Positions 16,501-25,447 of a stretch of 33,495 nucleotides of DNA are shown here, piece after piece. Each line of letters begins with the position of its first letter. Within the stretch, counting starts at the first letter, position 1. Origin of the DNA: Bdellovibrionota bacterium (lineage in GTDB: Bacteria; Bdellovibrionota_G; JALEGL01; DATDPG01). The position numbers and the translations under genes are program-made. The DNA lies in NCBI GenBank assembly GCA_035292885.1, contig DATDPG010000079.1, positions 1 through 33,495 of the forward strand. The letters run 5' to 3'. Under the pieces are notes generated by a model that saw only the letters and a program-made list of their open reading frames with translations, searched no databases and was not told the origin of the DNA.

Positions 16501-16551
16501 GCCGACGATCCGCTCGGTTCCAATCTGAGAGCCATGGAAGAGATCCCGTAG
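13489..16551 (+). CDS. addB: AddB-like helicase-relic/nuclease subunit with Fe-S-type Cys cluster
   Basis: This 1020-residue protein is the partner of the AddA-like gene two genes downstream. The N-terminal half has the AddB arrangement of an inactivated helicase fold: there is no Walker A GxGKT near the start (LWIGPFSSSFED), although SMVSARGISFDLVCIPGLVE resembles helicase motif V. The C-terminal PD-(D/E)xK nuclease domain begins near residue 710. It has Cys in YAICPYRYFLRY (about 717), LIHRILYLLF (about 750), Asp in LCGRIDRLD and the catalytic IIDYKTG (about 885). CKRCDYSSIC (about 983) supplies three more Cys, completing a four-Cys iron-sulfur pin as in AddB. It should act in double-strand break end processing. 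The start overlaps DoxX by 35 bases and has no close ribosome-binding site, so it is uncertain. Confidence 0.8.
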   Translation: MAPAASASTANNRSAGNLWIGPFSSSFEDSFLKTIQTARAADPLSPIVILVGSNLLAAHLRHALARTGAGHANVRFLTFVDLAGDLLFSAELSSGRRSFPSRGEELLLADLACNIPTGHRFGDVATQTGFHKALRTTFHDLIDGGVTRLPGERGKIADVAELFESHRRRYLPSFLTTADRIFEASDHAKAFPQIFGTDTLFLYGIYDLTHVQRNLLQACGAVCRLNVWMPVTEAPPLFVEETRLFFEGLGLSVRAVAGKSSAEIHFLSAPGNQAEAEETVRWILKTVEEEKIALHRVGILLRDVETYRALFADVLDRASVPFYLEGGVPLSSKPLGKAFLILLDTLEGGWDRDLWIHFFSLFPWKKELLHDAGEPADWDSWSREARAAKGIESTLIRFSRYLASLESKQHSHAPLLRRFLTFLRAWFSDVTRLTAGVRYFLDAANVLSEFVRRYAEDSPEQEKLLDICESLKDLDDVGVTLTFPRLFQILRDRTHSAGIQGEIFEKDGLFVGSMVSARGISFDLVCIPGLVERAFPAPARPDPLLLDHERKRINELTGARLGLKENRLDEERAYFEFALLQADRKVFVSYPRLDPARGSELLPSSFYLETRNRLRSQADERILRSPLLRWNAAAPEPFLDEIDWLSSEAAQKILADPARMNGALADWSPFAPSVQRWVANRLGSKQWSEHDGIVGPTRTVPSQTKAFSPSEISTYAICPYRYFLRYVLRLRRLERPEDVDRIRPLDRGDLIHRILYLLFSELRREGRLPLRATDRPAVEARLQEIAEGVLDDAEIRLPVGYASLWAMERKTLLSDLQALVAEEFREDAFTPEDFEIRFGMPARSDDEGLLSTDRPLHLRFGRDEIDLCGRIDRLDLSPDRKRARIIDYKTGQLDAGDDQFGGGESIQLPVYLSALALLTPDVSIDASEALLLSTLYGSGFERVHFSGAALQARQEEFHQILATFRRNVSQGIFPPKPGAQNQNCKRCDYSSICGRGIGRVYERKADDPLGSNLRAMEEIP

Positions 16552-16564
16552 AAAGGACTGCGCG

Positions 16565-17719
16565 ATGCGATTTTTTATCTTTTTCTTTACTTTGCTGGTT
16601 GCGACTTCCGCGCTGGCCGCGAAGAACATCATTCTTTTTATCGGTGACGGCCTCGGAACGACCACGATCACGGCCACGCGCGTTTATTTTCGGTCGGCTC
16701 GTGGGAACCTGGCGATTGACCGTTTGCCGTACACCGCCATGCTAAAGACGTATGCCAGCGACAAGGTTGTCACCGACTCCGCGGCTGCGGCCACGGCATT
16801 GGCGTCCGGGGTGAAAACCAAGAACGACGTTTTAGGGGAAGACGAGTCCGCCGTTCCCGGTACGAAGGACGGAAAATCGACGATCACCGTAGCCGAACTG
16901 GCCAAGAAGGCCGGAAAAGCCGTGGGGCTGGTGACGACCACGCGGATTACACACGCCACGCCGGCGGCCTTTTATGCCCATATTCACCATCGGGATCTTG
17001 AAAAGCAGATCGCCGAGGAACTCTTGCATAGCTCCTTCGATCTTTTTCTGGGAGGCGGTCGGAAATATTTTGACGTCGGTCGGCTTCGAAAAGAAGGAGA
17101 AATCGAAGTCATTTCAACAGCGGAGGAGCTCGCGACGGTTGGGAAAAAATACGGAAATCTTCCCCCACCGCATCCTATCCTCGGCCTCTTCCATGAGGAT
17201 CACATGAGCTACGAAAGTGATCGGAAGGCGAAAGGAGTGACGGAACCCTCCCTCCCCGAAATGACGGAAGCGGCCATTGCCATCTTGAGCCGAAACCCTC
17301 GCGGCTTTTTCCTGATGGTCGAGGGGGGACGGATCGATCACGCCGCCCACACAAACCGCATACAGGACCTATTGATGGAGACATTCATCTTCGACCGCGC
17401 GATCGAACAGGCGCTCGCGCTGACGTCCACGAAGGACACTCTGGTTCTTGTGACGGCCGATCACGAAACCGCCGGCGTTTCGCTGAACGGCTACCCGGAC
17501 CATGGCCAAGATATTTCCGCTTATCCCTTTCTCACATTTGTTTCGCGGCCTGGGCAGAAGGCCAATCCCACCCTTGCCCTTCCTTACGGAGAGGACGCCT
17601 TGCACACCGGGACCGACGTGCCTCTCTACGCGAGCGGCCCCGGCGCGCGTGAAGTGCATGGGACACTCGACAATACCGATCTCTTTCCCATCATGAAAAA
17701 GGCGCTCAACTTCAGATGA
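16565..17719 (+). CDS. Periplasmic alkaline phosphatase (PhoA superfamily)
   Basis: The 384-residue protein starts with a signal peptide (MRFFIFFFTLLVATSALA). The metal and nucleophile motifs of alkaline phosphatase are all visible: IILFIGDGLG (metal Asp), VTDSAAAATAL with nucleophile Ser72, TTTRITHATPAAFYAH, MVEGGRIDHAAH and VTADHETAG, and the late His in HTGTDVPLYASGP. It should hydrolyse phosphomonoesters in the periplasm. A clear AAAGGA lies just upstream of the ATG. It sits between the two subunits of an AddAB-type nuclease, 13 bases after addB and overlapping addA by ATGA, a placement unrelated to its obvious function. No Pho-box-like site was recognised. Confidence 0.9.
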   Translation: MRFFIFFFTLLVATSALAAKNIILFIGDGLGTTTITATRVYFRSARGNLAIDRLPYTAMLKTYASDKVVTDSAAAATALASGVKTKNDVLGEDESAVPGTKDGKSTITVAELAKKAGKAVGLVTTTRITHATPAAFYAHIHHRDLEKQIAEELLHSSFDLFLGGGRKYFDVGRLRKEGEIEVISTAEELATVGKKYGNLPPPHPILGLFHEDHMSYESDRKAKGVTEPSLPEMTEAAIAILSRNPRGFFLMVEGGRIDHAAHTNRIQDLLMETFIFDRAIEQALALTSTKDTLVLVTADHETAGVSLNGYPDHGQDISAYPFLTFVSRPGQKANPTLALPYGEDALHTGTDVPLYASGPGAREVHGTLDNTDLFPIMKKALNFR

Positions 17720-20700
17720 CGGCACCCCATGCACCGTTTCTGCCCGCCGACCAGGCCACGCGTGACCGGGCGATCACGGATCACGCGACCGTTTTTTCCG
17801 TCGAGGCGGGGGCGGGGACCGGCAAAACGTCTCTTCTCGCCGCTCGATATGTAGCCCTTGTCGAACAGCAGCGGGCAAGTTCGACACAAATCGTGGCGAT
17901 TACGTTCACCGAGAAAGCGGCGTGGGAATTAAAAGAGAGGATCCGTTCCTTCCTCGCCGAAAAGAAACTCGCGTCGGCGCTTCACGAATTGGACCGCGCG
18001 CCGATCTCCACGATTCATGCGTTCGCCGCCTCGCTTCTTCGCGAGCGGCCGATCGACGCGGGAATCGATCCCAACTTCGAGCAGTTGGACGGCATCGCCG
18101 CCGATCTGTTCCGACGGAAATGTTACGACCGCTGGCTTCCACAAGCTCTTGAGAAGAATCCAGGACCCTTCAGCCGCGCGATCGCCGCCGGTCTGTCGTT
18201 CTCCCATATCCAGGAGACCGCATTTGCTCTGTACGACCATCGCGACGTTATCGCCCAAATTCCGCCGTTCCCCCCTTCCCCCGACATGGAAAATCTCTTT
18301 CGCGAGTTGGCGGCCGAATCGGAAAGACTCTGGGGCTTGGCAACGCGCGAATGCGTCGATACGGAGGATGAAGGTTACCGGCAGATCGAACGGTTTTATC
18401 GCGAAGTCCGGGCCGCGCGAGCCGCATCGGTTGAGGGAAAAGAACGGGCCCTCCTTCTTCGAATCGATCCGAAACCGAAGGGGAACCAAAAACGCTGGGC
18501 GCGCGCCGATGCGTGTCGTGAACAACGCGCGGCGATGACGGCGCTCGCCGGCCGGCTTGAAAAGACGAAAGAGACGCTGCGCGAATCGATCGCCGGGGAA
18601 TTGATCGGTTGGCTTTCGGATTTCGTCCTCTTTGTGGAGGCGGAGAAGCGCCGGTCGGGAAAACTCGATTTCGATGATCTTCTGTTTCTCGCGCGCGACC
18701 TTCTGAAACGGATTCCGGATGTTCGCAGCTACTTTCAGCGGCGCTACCGGTACTTCCTCGTGGACGAGTTCCAGGACACCGATCCGGTTCAAGCCGAGAT
18801 TCTTTGGCTTCTCGCTTCCGACGCTCCGGGCGCCGCACACTGGTCCGCGTGGCCGATCAAGCCGGGCGTGCTTTTTCTGGTGGGGGATGGAAAGCAGTCG
18901 ATCTACCGCTTTCGACGGGCGGATATCGACACGTATACCTCGGCGACCACCTCCGTGGCCGGTCAGGGAGAACGCCTCACGATTCACCAGAGCTTTCGTT
19001 CGGGCAAGTCGGTGATCGAATGGGTGAATCTGACCTTCGGCCCGATTTTGAAAGAGATGTATTCGCCGCTCATCGCCGATCCGCGCCATGTTTCGGCCGC
19101 CCATCGCAAAGCGGTGGTGCTTCTTGAACCGCCCGAGCTTCCGGCGGAGGGGTCCACGACGGAGACCCGCCGGTTGGAGGCGGAAGCCGTCGCGGCGTTT
19201 CTTCGGAAAATCCTCGATTCCGGCGAGCCTTTGGTATTCGACAAAACGAAAAACGGTTTGCGTCCGGTAGAGGCCGGGGATATCGCGCTTCTCTTTCCCA
19301 CCACCACCGACATCGATCTTTTTGAGGAAACGCTTCGCCGCTACGATCTCCCTTTTTCTCTGGAAGGAGGACATCTTTTTTACGCGAGGGCCGAGATACA
19401 TGCCGCTTTGATGACCTTGGAGGCGATTGAACACCCCACTGACCCGGTCGCCGTCGCCGCATCTCTCCGGTCCGTTCTTTTCGGTCTCTCGGACACGGAG
19501 CTCTTTGATCTGGCGTCACTTCATCCCACGCTGGATTATCGAAACGCCGATCTTGTGCGACTGAAAGATCCCGCCAAGAGCGCATTCGAGGTTTTGCGGC
19601 AGCTTCACGTTCGACGGAATCTCCTGAGGCCCTCTCAACTCCTGATGGAACTCTACCGATTGACGTCCGCCATCCCCCTGTCGCTCACCCGCCGGCATGG
19701 GGAACAGGCGGCGGCCAATTTAAATACCCTCGCTATGTTGGCGCGCAGTTTGGAGCGCGATCCGGCCTTGACGCTCGATCGATTTTTCCGATGGGCGGTG
19801 GAACGGACGGAGGAAAGGGATCAGCAGGCGGAATCCGCCCTCTCCGATGAAGGGAGTGACCGCCTCCGACTTTTGACGGTTCACAAAGCCAAGGGATTGG
19901 AGTTTCCGGTCGTCGTTCTAGCGAATTTGGCCGCTCGAAAGGACCATGGAGACAACGTGGTCGCCGATCGCCTTCATCCCATGCTGGCGATCCGGTCCGG
20001 GTCCAAAAAAATGGGACGATTCCAAACCGCCAATTTCAAAGAAGCGGAAAAAAGGGAGAAGACTCGAAGGGAAGAGGAAAACCGGCGCCTGCTTTACGTC
20101 GCCGCCACTCGCACCCGGGATTTATTGGTGATTCCGAAATTTTTGACCGAAAGGACCTCCCCTCTCTGGACCCTCTTGGAAGAAGGGTGGGCGGCGGGAG
20201 AGAGTCTCGTCGAACGGGTGCCGTTTTCTTCGTTGCCCGTTCGGATAGAGGAAGGAAATCAACCGCCCGAAGATCAAAAAGGAAGCCGGACGTTCTCGTC
20301 ACGCCTGGTTCAGCGCCGTGCGGAAGTTTTGCGCGGGATCGAGATGCGGAAACAAGGCTGGGTCCCTGGGCTTCTCCTTCAGACGGCAACACGCCTCGTC
20401 GAACCCTTCGGGCAGCCGGCCTTGAAGAAGAGCGCCGGGCCGGCGTTCGGCCGCCGATTCGGCTCGGCATTGCATCGCATCCTCGAAAAAGCGGATTTCA
20501 ACGACCGATCCCTGCTGCCGGCCCTTTGCGCTCGAATGGCGAGAGAGGAGTCGATTCCGAATGCCTCCGGCGAACTTGAAACCGTCGCGCGGACAGCTCT
20601 CGATTCCCCGATTCTTGGCCGGATCCGCCGTGCGGAGAAAATTTACCGGGAGTGTCCGTTTTCACTCAACAAAGCGGGGGTCCTCTATGAGGGCGTGATC

Positions 20701-20910
20701 GATCTCGTCTTTGAGGAAAAGAGCGCTCTCGTTCTGGTCGATTACAAAACCGACGCCATATCCAAAGACCAGATCCCCGAACGGGCGAGGCACTACGAGC
20801 CGCAACTTCGGATTTATCGAGAGGCTCTTGAAACGATTTCCGGCAAGAAGGTCGCCGAGTCTCTTCTCTTCTTCGTCCGATTGGGCCGGACGGCCGCCGT
20901 CGTAATTTAG
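17716..20910 (+). CDS. addA: AddA-like UvrD/Rep superfamily helicase-nuclease
   Basis: The 1064-residue protein is a superfamily 1A helicase with a C-terminal RecB-type nuclease. Walker A is AGAGTGKT (residues 31-38). Motif Ia is AITFTEKAA; motif II is LVDEFQDTDP (about 349); motif III is VGDGKQSIYRFRRAD (about 388). Motif V is LTVHKAKGLEFPVVVL (about 720) and motif VI is LLYVAATRTRDLL (about 792). The nuclease region has GSALHRILE (about 918) and LVDYKTDA (about 1008). With the AddB-like protein it would form a complex that resects double-strand breaks for RecA loading. The start overlaps the phosphatase stop by ATGA. The stop lies only five bases from the end of the convergent nucleotidyltransferase gene, so no separate terminator fits there. 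Confidence 0.9.
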   Translation: MTAPHAPFLPADQATRDRAITDHATVFSVEAGAGTGKTSLLAARYVALVEQQRASSTQIVAITFTEKAAWELKERIRSFLAEKKLASALHELDRAPISTIHAFAASLLRERPIDAGIDPNFEQLDGIAADLFRRKCYDRWLPQALEKNPGPFSRAIAAGLSFSHIQETAFALYDHRDVIAQIPPFPPSPDMENLFRELAAESERLWGLATRECVDTEDEGYRQIERFYREVRAARAASVEGKERALLLRIDPKPKGNQKRWARADACREQRAAMTALAGRLEKTKETLRESIAGELIGWLSDFVLFVEAEKRRSGKLDFDDLLFLARDLLKRIPDVRSYFQRRYRYFLVDEFQDTDPVQAEILWLLASDAPGAAHWSAWPIKPGVLFLVGDGKQSIYRFRRADIDTYTSATTSVAGQGERLTIHQSFRSGKSVIEWVNLTFGPILKEMYSPLIADPRHVSAAHRKAVVLLEPPELPAEGSTTETRRLEAEAVAAFLRKILDSGEPLVFDKTKNGLRPVEAGDIALLFPTTTDIDLFEETLRRYDLPFSLEGGHLFYARAEIHAALMTLEAIEHPTDPVAVAASLRSVLFGLSDTELFDLASLHPTLDYRNADLVRLKDPAKSAFEVLRQLHVRRNLLRPSQLLMELYRLTSAIPLSLTRRHGEQAAANLNTLAMLARSLERDPALTLDRFFRWAVERTEERDQQAESALSDEGSDRLRLLTVHKAKGLEFPVVVLANLAARKDHGDNVVADRLHPMLAIRSGSKKMGRFQTANFKEAEKREKTRREEENRRLLYVAATRTRDLLVIPKFLTERTSPLWTLLEEGWAAGESLVERVPFSSLPVRIEEGNQPPEDQKGSRTFSSRLVQRRAEVLRGIEMRKQGWVPGLLLQTATRLVEPFGQPALKKSAGPAFGRRFGSALHRILEKADFNDRSLLPALCARMAREESIPNASGELETVARTALDSPILGRIRRAEKIYRECPFSLNKAGVLYEGVIDLVFEEKSALVLVDYKTDAISKDQIPERARHYEPQLRIYREALETISGKKVAESLLFFVRLGRTAAVVI

Positions 20911-20915
20911 GGACA

Positions 20916-21683
20916 CTAAATCAGTCGTTTAACTTGCTTCAATAGGTCCTTCAGTGGCGGTGCCGGCTGATTCTTCAAATACAAGCTAAGCCCTTTAAGA
21001 AATGATTTTTGAAAGCTGATCAACTGCGCGTGCACGTTCTTCGGGGTTACTTGGGGATCGAGCGAAAAATCGCATGCCTCTTCTCGAAGAATTGTATTCG
21101 AAACACTCATGAGAAGAGTTTCACCCGTCAGACCACCGTCGATTTCGTGTCCAACCTGGATAAGTCTTTCGTATGTGAGTCCGTCCATGTGTTCAAATAG
21201 CCACAGGAGATCGAAGAGATCTTTTTCACTGCAGCGACTTACGAGCGTGGACGATTTCATCATCAGTAGTGTGTGTAGATCCGCTACAACGAGTCCGTCA
21301 TTGAGCGAATGGAACCGGCCCACGCGGAAGAGATTTTGATCTAGGACGATATCTACTGTGAACCTTTTTTGATCTAAAAGGCACGTCGCTTTGTAAAACT
21401 GCGCCGCATGAAACTCCCTCTCAAACACCGTACCGATCCCTTGTAGAGATTGAACCGCCGCATGGGTCGCCTTTTGGCTGGTTTCATCAGCCGTGAAAAG
21501 ATCGAGATCGTCCGACCGGCGGTGTCCTGCGTAAAAACCAGCTAGAGCCGTGCCTCCGACAAGGGCGCAACCGGAAAGTTTCTGGAGAAAAATGTGTTTG
21601 AGCGCTTTGTAAAGCGGTGGCGGCAGAATTCGTTCCGCTAAATCAGACCGAGATTTTTCTGAAGCTTCCAAACTCTCTCCCAT
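20916..21683 (-). CDS. AbiEii-type nucleotidyltransferase, toxin-like
   Basis: The 255-residue protein has the nucleotidyltransferase signature of the AbiEii/MenT family: LVGGTALAGFYAGHRRSDDLDLF (Gly43-Gly44-Thr45, Asp59, Asp61) and a third carboxylate in FTVDIVLD (Asp111). The family's ADLHTLLMMKSSTLVSRCSEKDLFDL segment follows. Characterised relatives transfer nucleotides to RNA (for example tRNA by MenT) and act as type IV or other toxins or in phage abortive infection. The chosen start at 21683 overlaps the upstream XRE gene by 46 bases and is preceded by GAGGCGG; earlier in-frame ATGs at 21737 and 21866 are less likely. The coding sequence looks less GC-rich than addA beside it, consistent with a mobile module. 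The target is unknown. Confidence 0.8.
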   Translation of the reverse strand: MGESLEASEKSRSDLAERILPPPLYKALKHIFLQKLSGCALVGGTALAGFYAGHRRSDDLDLFTADETSQKATHAAVQSLQGIGTVFEREFHAAQFYKATCLLDQKRFTVDIVLDQNLFRVGRFHSLNDGLVVADLHTLLMMKSSTLVSRCSEKDLFDLLWLFEHMDGLTYERLIQVGHEIDGGLTGETLLMSVSNTILREEACDFSLDPQVTPKNVHAQLISFQKSFLKGLSLYLKNQPAPPLKDLLKQVKRLI

Positions 21684-22123
21684 TCTTTGCGTTGAACCGC
21701 CTCGATGAATCGTTTGTAAACAGGAAACTTGGTCCATACTCGGTTCCCTGCTATGGCCGCGGCTTGGAAAAGACCGTACACTTGGACAAGCCGCGCGATC
21801 GCAGGCGATTCGCAGCGCAACAGCGCGACGGAAAACCGTGCGAGCGACGGATAGAGGCGGTCCCAAAGAAGTGACGTTTCCAGGGACGCGACTTCCTTGG
21901 GTTCCGAGAGCATCGGAAGCGGTTCACGTAGTACTTCCAAGCTGACCCCGAGCGTCTTGGCCAGGCGATACAGATGTTGCGCTTTCAAATGAATATCGCC
22001 CCCGGGTTCCGTGCCTTTAAACCAAAGAGAGACGGCCTGCCGGCGAACACCAGCCATCTTTGCCAAATCCGACTGATTGAGTCCCCGGAGTTCGGCCAGG
22101 GTCTTGAGCGTCTGTAAATTCAC
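21638..22123 (-). CDS. XRE-type helix-turn-helix regulator, likely antitoxin
   Basis: The 161-residue protein has an N-terminal helix-turn-helix of the XRE/Cro type (about residues 4-50), with the recognition segment LNQSDLAKMAGVRRQAVSLW. The C-terminal two thirds are helical, ending KEWERVWKLQKNLGLI. It lies immediately upstream of, and overlaps, the AbiEii-type gene. A 22-bp perfect-arm palindrome sits 29 bases upstream of its start, as expected for autorepression by a dimeric regulator. In classic AbiE the antitoxin AbiEi is also an N-terminal DNA-binding protein, but this C-terminal part is not one I can place as AbiEi. The antitoxin role is inference from gene order. Confidence 0.75.
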   Translation of the reverse strand: MNLQTLKTLAELRGLNQSDLAKMAGVRRQAVSLWFKGTEPGGDIHLKAQHLYRLAKTLGVSLEVLREPLPMLSEPKEVASLETSLLWDRLYPSLARFSVALLRCESPAIARLVQVYGLFQAAAIAGNRVWTKFPVYKRFIEAVQRKEWERVWKLQKNLGLI

Positions 22124-22151
22124 TTAGTTACGATGAACCGGAGTTAGGACG

Positions 22152-22173
22152 TTTGTCAAGTGTACTTGACAAA
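22152..22173. promoter_or_regulatory. 22-bp palindromic operator upstream of the XRE gene
   Basis: Ten-base perfect inverted arms (TTTGTCAAGT and ACTTGACAAA) flank a 2-base centre. The minus-strand arm contains TTGACA, a consensus -35 hexamer facing the XRE gene (start 22123). This suggests that a dimeric regulator would block its own promoter. No strong -10 could be fixed. An AT-rich TATAAG-like stretch lies further upstream, near 22185-22195. Confidence 0.65.
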
Positions 22174-22204
22174 ATAAAAACGAAAATCCTTATATTACAA
22201 ACAC

Positions 22205-24286
22205 TTACTTCTTTGTAAGACGATCGATTTCTTTTTGGGCTGTCTTGGCTTCCGGGCCTTTCGGGTAGTGTTTGAGATACGCCCTATATTGGAAAATCGC
22301 TTCCTTCTTTTTCCTTTGTTTCGCGTAGGCCTGGCCTAAACCAAAAAGCGCGTCGGCGTCTTTCGGGCGCTTCTTAAGAACCGATTGGTATTCCTTGATC
22401 GCTTCGTCGACTTGGCCTTCTTGAAGAAGAAGTTTTCCTCGATCGATGTTCCTTGAGGCTTTGGTGACCTCCGCGCCGGAATCGAGCTGAATGGATTTTC
22501 CATAGGCTTCGATGGCTTTGTCTGATTTACCGACTTTGGAGTACGCCTGGCCGAGGTAGTTTTGAGCGTCGGTGTTCTTCGGATCGAGAGAGACGGCCTT
22601 TTCTAATTCTCCAATCGCGTTCGGATATTCCTCCCGCTGGAAATAGACCATGCCGAGGTTGAAGCGAGCGGATGAATCTTTCGGATTCAGATCCAGCGCT
22701 CTTTGCAATTCGATCGCCGCGCCGGCGAACTGTTTTTTCTGGAGGTAGGCGATGCCGAGATTGGTATGCGCCTGTTGATAATCGGGTTTGATCGACGTGG
22801 CGCGCTCAAATTTGACCATCGCTCGGTCGACGTCGTCCGCTCTTGCGTACGCCATGCCGGCGTTGTAGTAAAGCGTCGCGTCCTTCTGCGCCAGTTCCGC
22901 CGCGCGCTCGTACGCCGAACCCGATTCGTTAAATTTCCCGAGTTCAAATAGGGCGGCGCCATAGTTCTTCCACGCTTCCAAATCGTTGGGCCGTTTTTGA
23001 GTGACCTTTTCCAGATTGCCCGCCGCCTCGTTCCACTTCTTTTGCTGAATTCGGACGGCCGCGAGATTGTACCCAGCGTCCATATTTTCGCCGTCGAGAT
23101 CGAGCGCCTTTTGAAAGGCGTTTTCTCCCAACGCCGGTTCCTTCTTTTGGACATAGGCGACGCCCAAATCAAAATAGGCGGCACTTAATTTCGGATCGAT
23201 CCGCGTCGCGGTTTCGAGCGATCGAATCGCATTTGCGAGATCGCCATTCTTGAGTTGAAGCGCCCCCAATTGGCGATGCGCCTGGGCGCTCTTCGGATCC
23301 AGTTTCACCGCGTTCAAGAGAAAAGGCGCCGCTTCTTTATTCTTTCCTTTTTGCAACAAGATCGAGCCGACGGCGAGCTGGGCTGTCCCATCGGCCGGTT
23401 TCCGTTTCACCACCTCCCGATAGGCCTTTTCGGCCTCGTCATTCTTGCCGCTCTCCAACTGAATCGCGCCGATAAGCCGCCAGGCTTCGGTCATATGGGG
23501 ATCGAGCGAAATCGCGTTTTCTACCTCCGGAAGGGCCTCCGCCTTAAGGCCTTGGTGATAGAGCGCCGCGCCCAGACCATAATGGCTCTCCGCATGCTTC
23601 GGCTTTTTTCCCAACACCGCGCGGAATTCCTGTTCGGCCCGCCGGTACTGGCCGTCGGCGAGATAGGCCTTTCCCAAGTATTCGTGCGGCGCTACGAGAG
23701 CGGGATTGAGTTCCTCGGCCCGGCGGAAGCTGTCGACCGCATCTTTTGTCTTGTTTTGCCGCCATTGGATTTGACCTAAGCCCATCCAGATCTCGAAGCG
23801 CTTGGGCATCAGCTGCGCGGCCCTTTGAATCATCTCCTCCGCGCGTTCCATTTTGTTCTGGCGGATATAGATGGCCCCCATGTTGAAATAGGCTTCGCCG
23901 AAATCGGCTTTGAGCTCCGCCGCCCGTTGATACGAGATCAGCGCGGCGTCATATTTTTTCTGCGCGGAGTAGACGCTTCCCAAGCCATAATGCGAATCGG
24001 CGTAGTTGGGATTGATTTTGAGCGCATTTTTGAATGCGGCTTCGGCTTCCACTTGGTTTTCCGTTCCCAAGTAAGCCATGCCGAGGTTGTGAAGAAACTC
24101 CACCCGCTTTGGTTCCAGAACGATCGCGCGCTTAAATTCGGAGATCGCCTGCGGATATTGTTTGGTCTTTAGGTATTCGGTTCCGAGGTGGAAATAGCGA
24201 ACGGCCGCGGCGTCCTGTCCGACGGCGTTGTGCGTCGCCGCAAAAAGGGTCATGAAAAACAACAAAAGAACGCGAAGGCGGCTCAT
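22205..24286 (-). CDS. Large periplasmic TPR-repeat protein
   Basis: The 693-residue protein has a signal peptide ([23 protein letters not shown]) followed by about 19 tandem tetratricopeptide repeats filling residues 26 to about 685. They have the regular 34-residue spacing and the A..Y..LG.AY, YP.AI..F.KA..L.P consensus. There is no catalytic domain. Such arrays scaffold protein complexes. Its start lies inside the dnaJ stop (ATGA), so it is probably co-translated with the chaperone and with the atp genes further upstream. The last residues are basic (EIDRLTKK). The binding partner is unknown. Confidence 0.9.
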   Translation of the reverse strand: MSRLRVLLLFFMTLFAATHNAVGQDAAAVRYFHLGTEYLKTKQYPQAISEFKRAIVLEPKRVEFLHNLGMAYLGTENQVEAEAAFKNALKINPNYADSHYGLGSVYSAQKKYDAALISYQRAAELKADFGEAYFNMGAIYIRQNKMERAEEMIQRAAQLMPKRFEIWMGLGQIQWRQNKTKDAVDSFRRAEELNPALVAPHEYLGKAYLADGQYRRAEQEFRAVLGKKPKHAESHYGLGAALYHQGLKAEALPEVENAISLDPHMTEAWRLIGAIQLESGKNDEAEKAYREVVKRKPADGTAQLAVGSILLQKGKNKEAAPFLLNAVKLDPKSAQAHRQLGALQLKNGDLANAIRSLETATRIDPKLSAAYFDLGVAYVQKKEPALGENAFQKALDLDGENMDAGYNLAAVRIQQKKWNEAAGNLEKVTQKRPNDLEAWKNYGAALFELGKFNESGSAYERAAELAQKDATLYYNAGMAYARADDVDRAMVKFERATSIKPDYQQAHTNLGIAYLQKKQFAGAAIELQRALDLNPKDSSARFNLGMVYFQREEYPNAIGELEKAVSLDPKNTDAQNYLGQAYSKVGKSDKAIEAYGKSIQLDSGAEVTKASRNIDRGKLLLQEGQVDEAIKEYQSVLKKRPKDADALFGLGQAYAKQRKKKEAIFQYRAYLKHYPKGPEAKTAQKEIDRLTKK

Positions 24287-25395
24287 TTCTTTTTTTTCAA
24301 TCTGCCCAAAAGGCTCTCTCTCGGGCCTGTGATATTTTCGCCTGCCTCCTCCGCAAATGCACGAAGAAGTTCTTCCTGCTTTTTGGTCAGCCGCTGGGGG
24401 ATCGTGACCTTAATCTCCATATAATGGTTGCCCCGCCCCTGCCTTCTCAGGCGCGGCACCCCCTTTTCTTTCAGTGTGACGACATCTCCGGATTGTGTTC
24501 CCCGGGCGATTTGAACTCGCTCGGGCCCGTCGATCGTTTCCACCTCGACTTCGGTGCCCAGCGCCGCCTGTGACATGCCGATTTCGACCTGCGTGTAAAG
24601 ATGCTCTCCTTCCCGCCGAAAGCGGGGATCCGGTTGGACCCGAAGGGCCACGTATAGATCCCCGGCCGGTCCGCCGCGGGATCCGCCCTCCCCTTCTCCG
24701 GCCAGTCGCACCTGAATCCCGTTGTCCACGCCGGGAGGGATCATGACCTGAACTTTTTTCTTTTCCGATGTTCGCCCTTCACCATCACAGATTTTGCACG
24801 GGTGCGTCACCATCCGCCCGGTGCCCCGGCAACGCGGGCAGGTGGTCTGGACGGAGAAAAACCCTTGGACGTGGCGAACCTGGCCGTGGCCGCCGCAGGT
24901 TCCGCACACGATGGGGGCGTGGCCGGACTCCGCGCCTATTTCATTGCAGGATTTGCAGGCGATCGATCGTTCGACGTCGATCTCGCGGACGCAACCGAAG
25001 ATCGCGTCGCGAAAGGAGATTTCGAGGCCGGTTTGGAGATCCCCACCGGACATCGGTCCGTGCCTCCGGCGATGCCCCCCGCCCGAACCAAATCCGAAAA
25101 AGGAATCGAAGAGATCGGAGAAACTCGAGAAAACGTCCTCGACGCCCGAAAAACCTTGAAAGCCCCGGCCGCGCAGCCCCTCGTGCCCGAACTGGTCGTA
25201 GATTCGGCGCTTCTCGGCGTCGTGGAGGACCTCGTAGGCCTCCGAGGCCTCCTTGAATTTCTCTTCCGCCTCGGCGTTTCCGGGATTTAGGTCCGGATGG
25301 TATTGCTTGGCAAGCTGGCGGTAGGACTTCTTGATCTCCGCCTCGGACGCTGTGCGCGGGACGGATAAAATCTCGTAGTAATCCCGTTTGGTCAC
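24283..25395 (-). CDS. dnaJ: Chaperone DnaJ (Hsp40)
   Basis: The 370-residue type I J-protein has a J domain (residues 4-70) with the essential HPD in [11 protein letters not shown] and a Gly/Phe-rich region (about 73-115). The zinc-finger domain has four Cys motifs: [24 protein letters not shown] and CKICDGEG. The two C-terminal client-binding domains follow. The first Cys motif deviates from CxxCxGxG, with Glu in place of Gly, but all eight Cys are present. It stimulates DnaK ATPase activity in the cytoplasm. No dnaK or grpE is adjacent. Instead the gene follows atpE after 52 bases and overlaps a TPR-protein gene. The C-terminus is lysine-rich. Confidence 0.95.
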   Translation of the reverse strand: MTKRDYYEILSVPRTASEAEIKKSYRQLAKQYHPDLNPGNAEAEEKFKEASEAYEVLHDAEKRRIYDQFGHEGLRGRGFQGFSGVEDVFSSFSDLFDSFFGFGSGGGHRRRHGPMSGGDLQTGLEISFRDAIFGCVREIDVERSIACKSCNEIGAESGHAPIVCGTCGGHGQVRHVQGFFSVQTTCPRCRGTGRMVTHPCKICDGEGRTSEKKKVQVMIPPGVDNGIQVRLAGEGEGGSRGGPAGDLYVALRVQPDPRFRREGEHLYTQVEIGMSQAALGTEVEVETIDGPERVQIARGTQSGDVVTLKEKGVPRLRRQGRGNHYMEIKVTIPQRLTKKQEELLRAFAEEAGENITGPRESLLGRLKKKK

Positions 25396-25447
25396 AGATG
25401 CACTACAAGATAAGTACGCCCCGCCGTTTCACAAGGCGTTGGTTCTC

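Noticed and set aside
17929-19434. 501-codon antisense open frame inside addA
   Set aside because: Composition is typical of antisense shadow frames, and addA shows all helicase motifs in the sense frame.
20905-20920. Bidirectional terminator between addA and the nucleotidyltransferase
   Set aside because: Only five bases separate the stops and no hairpin is visible.
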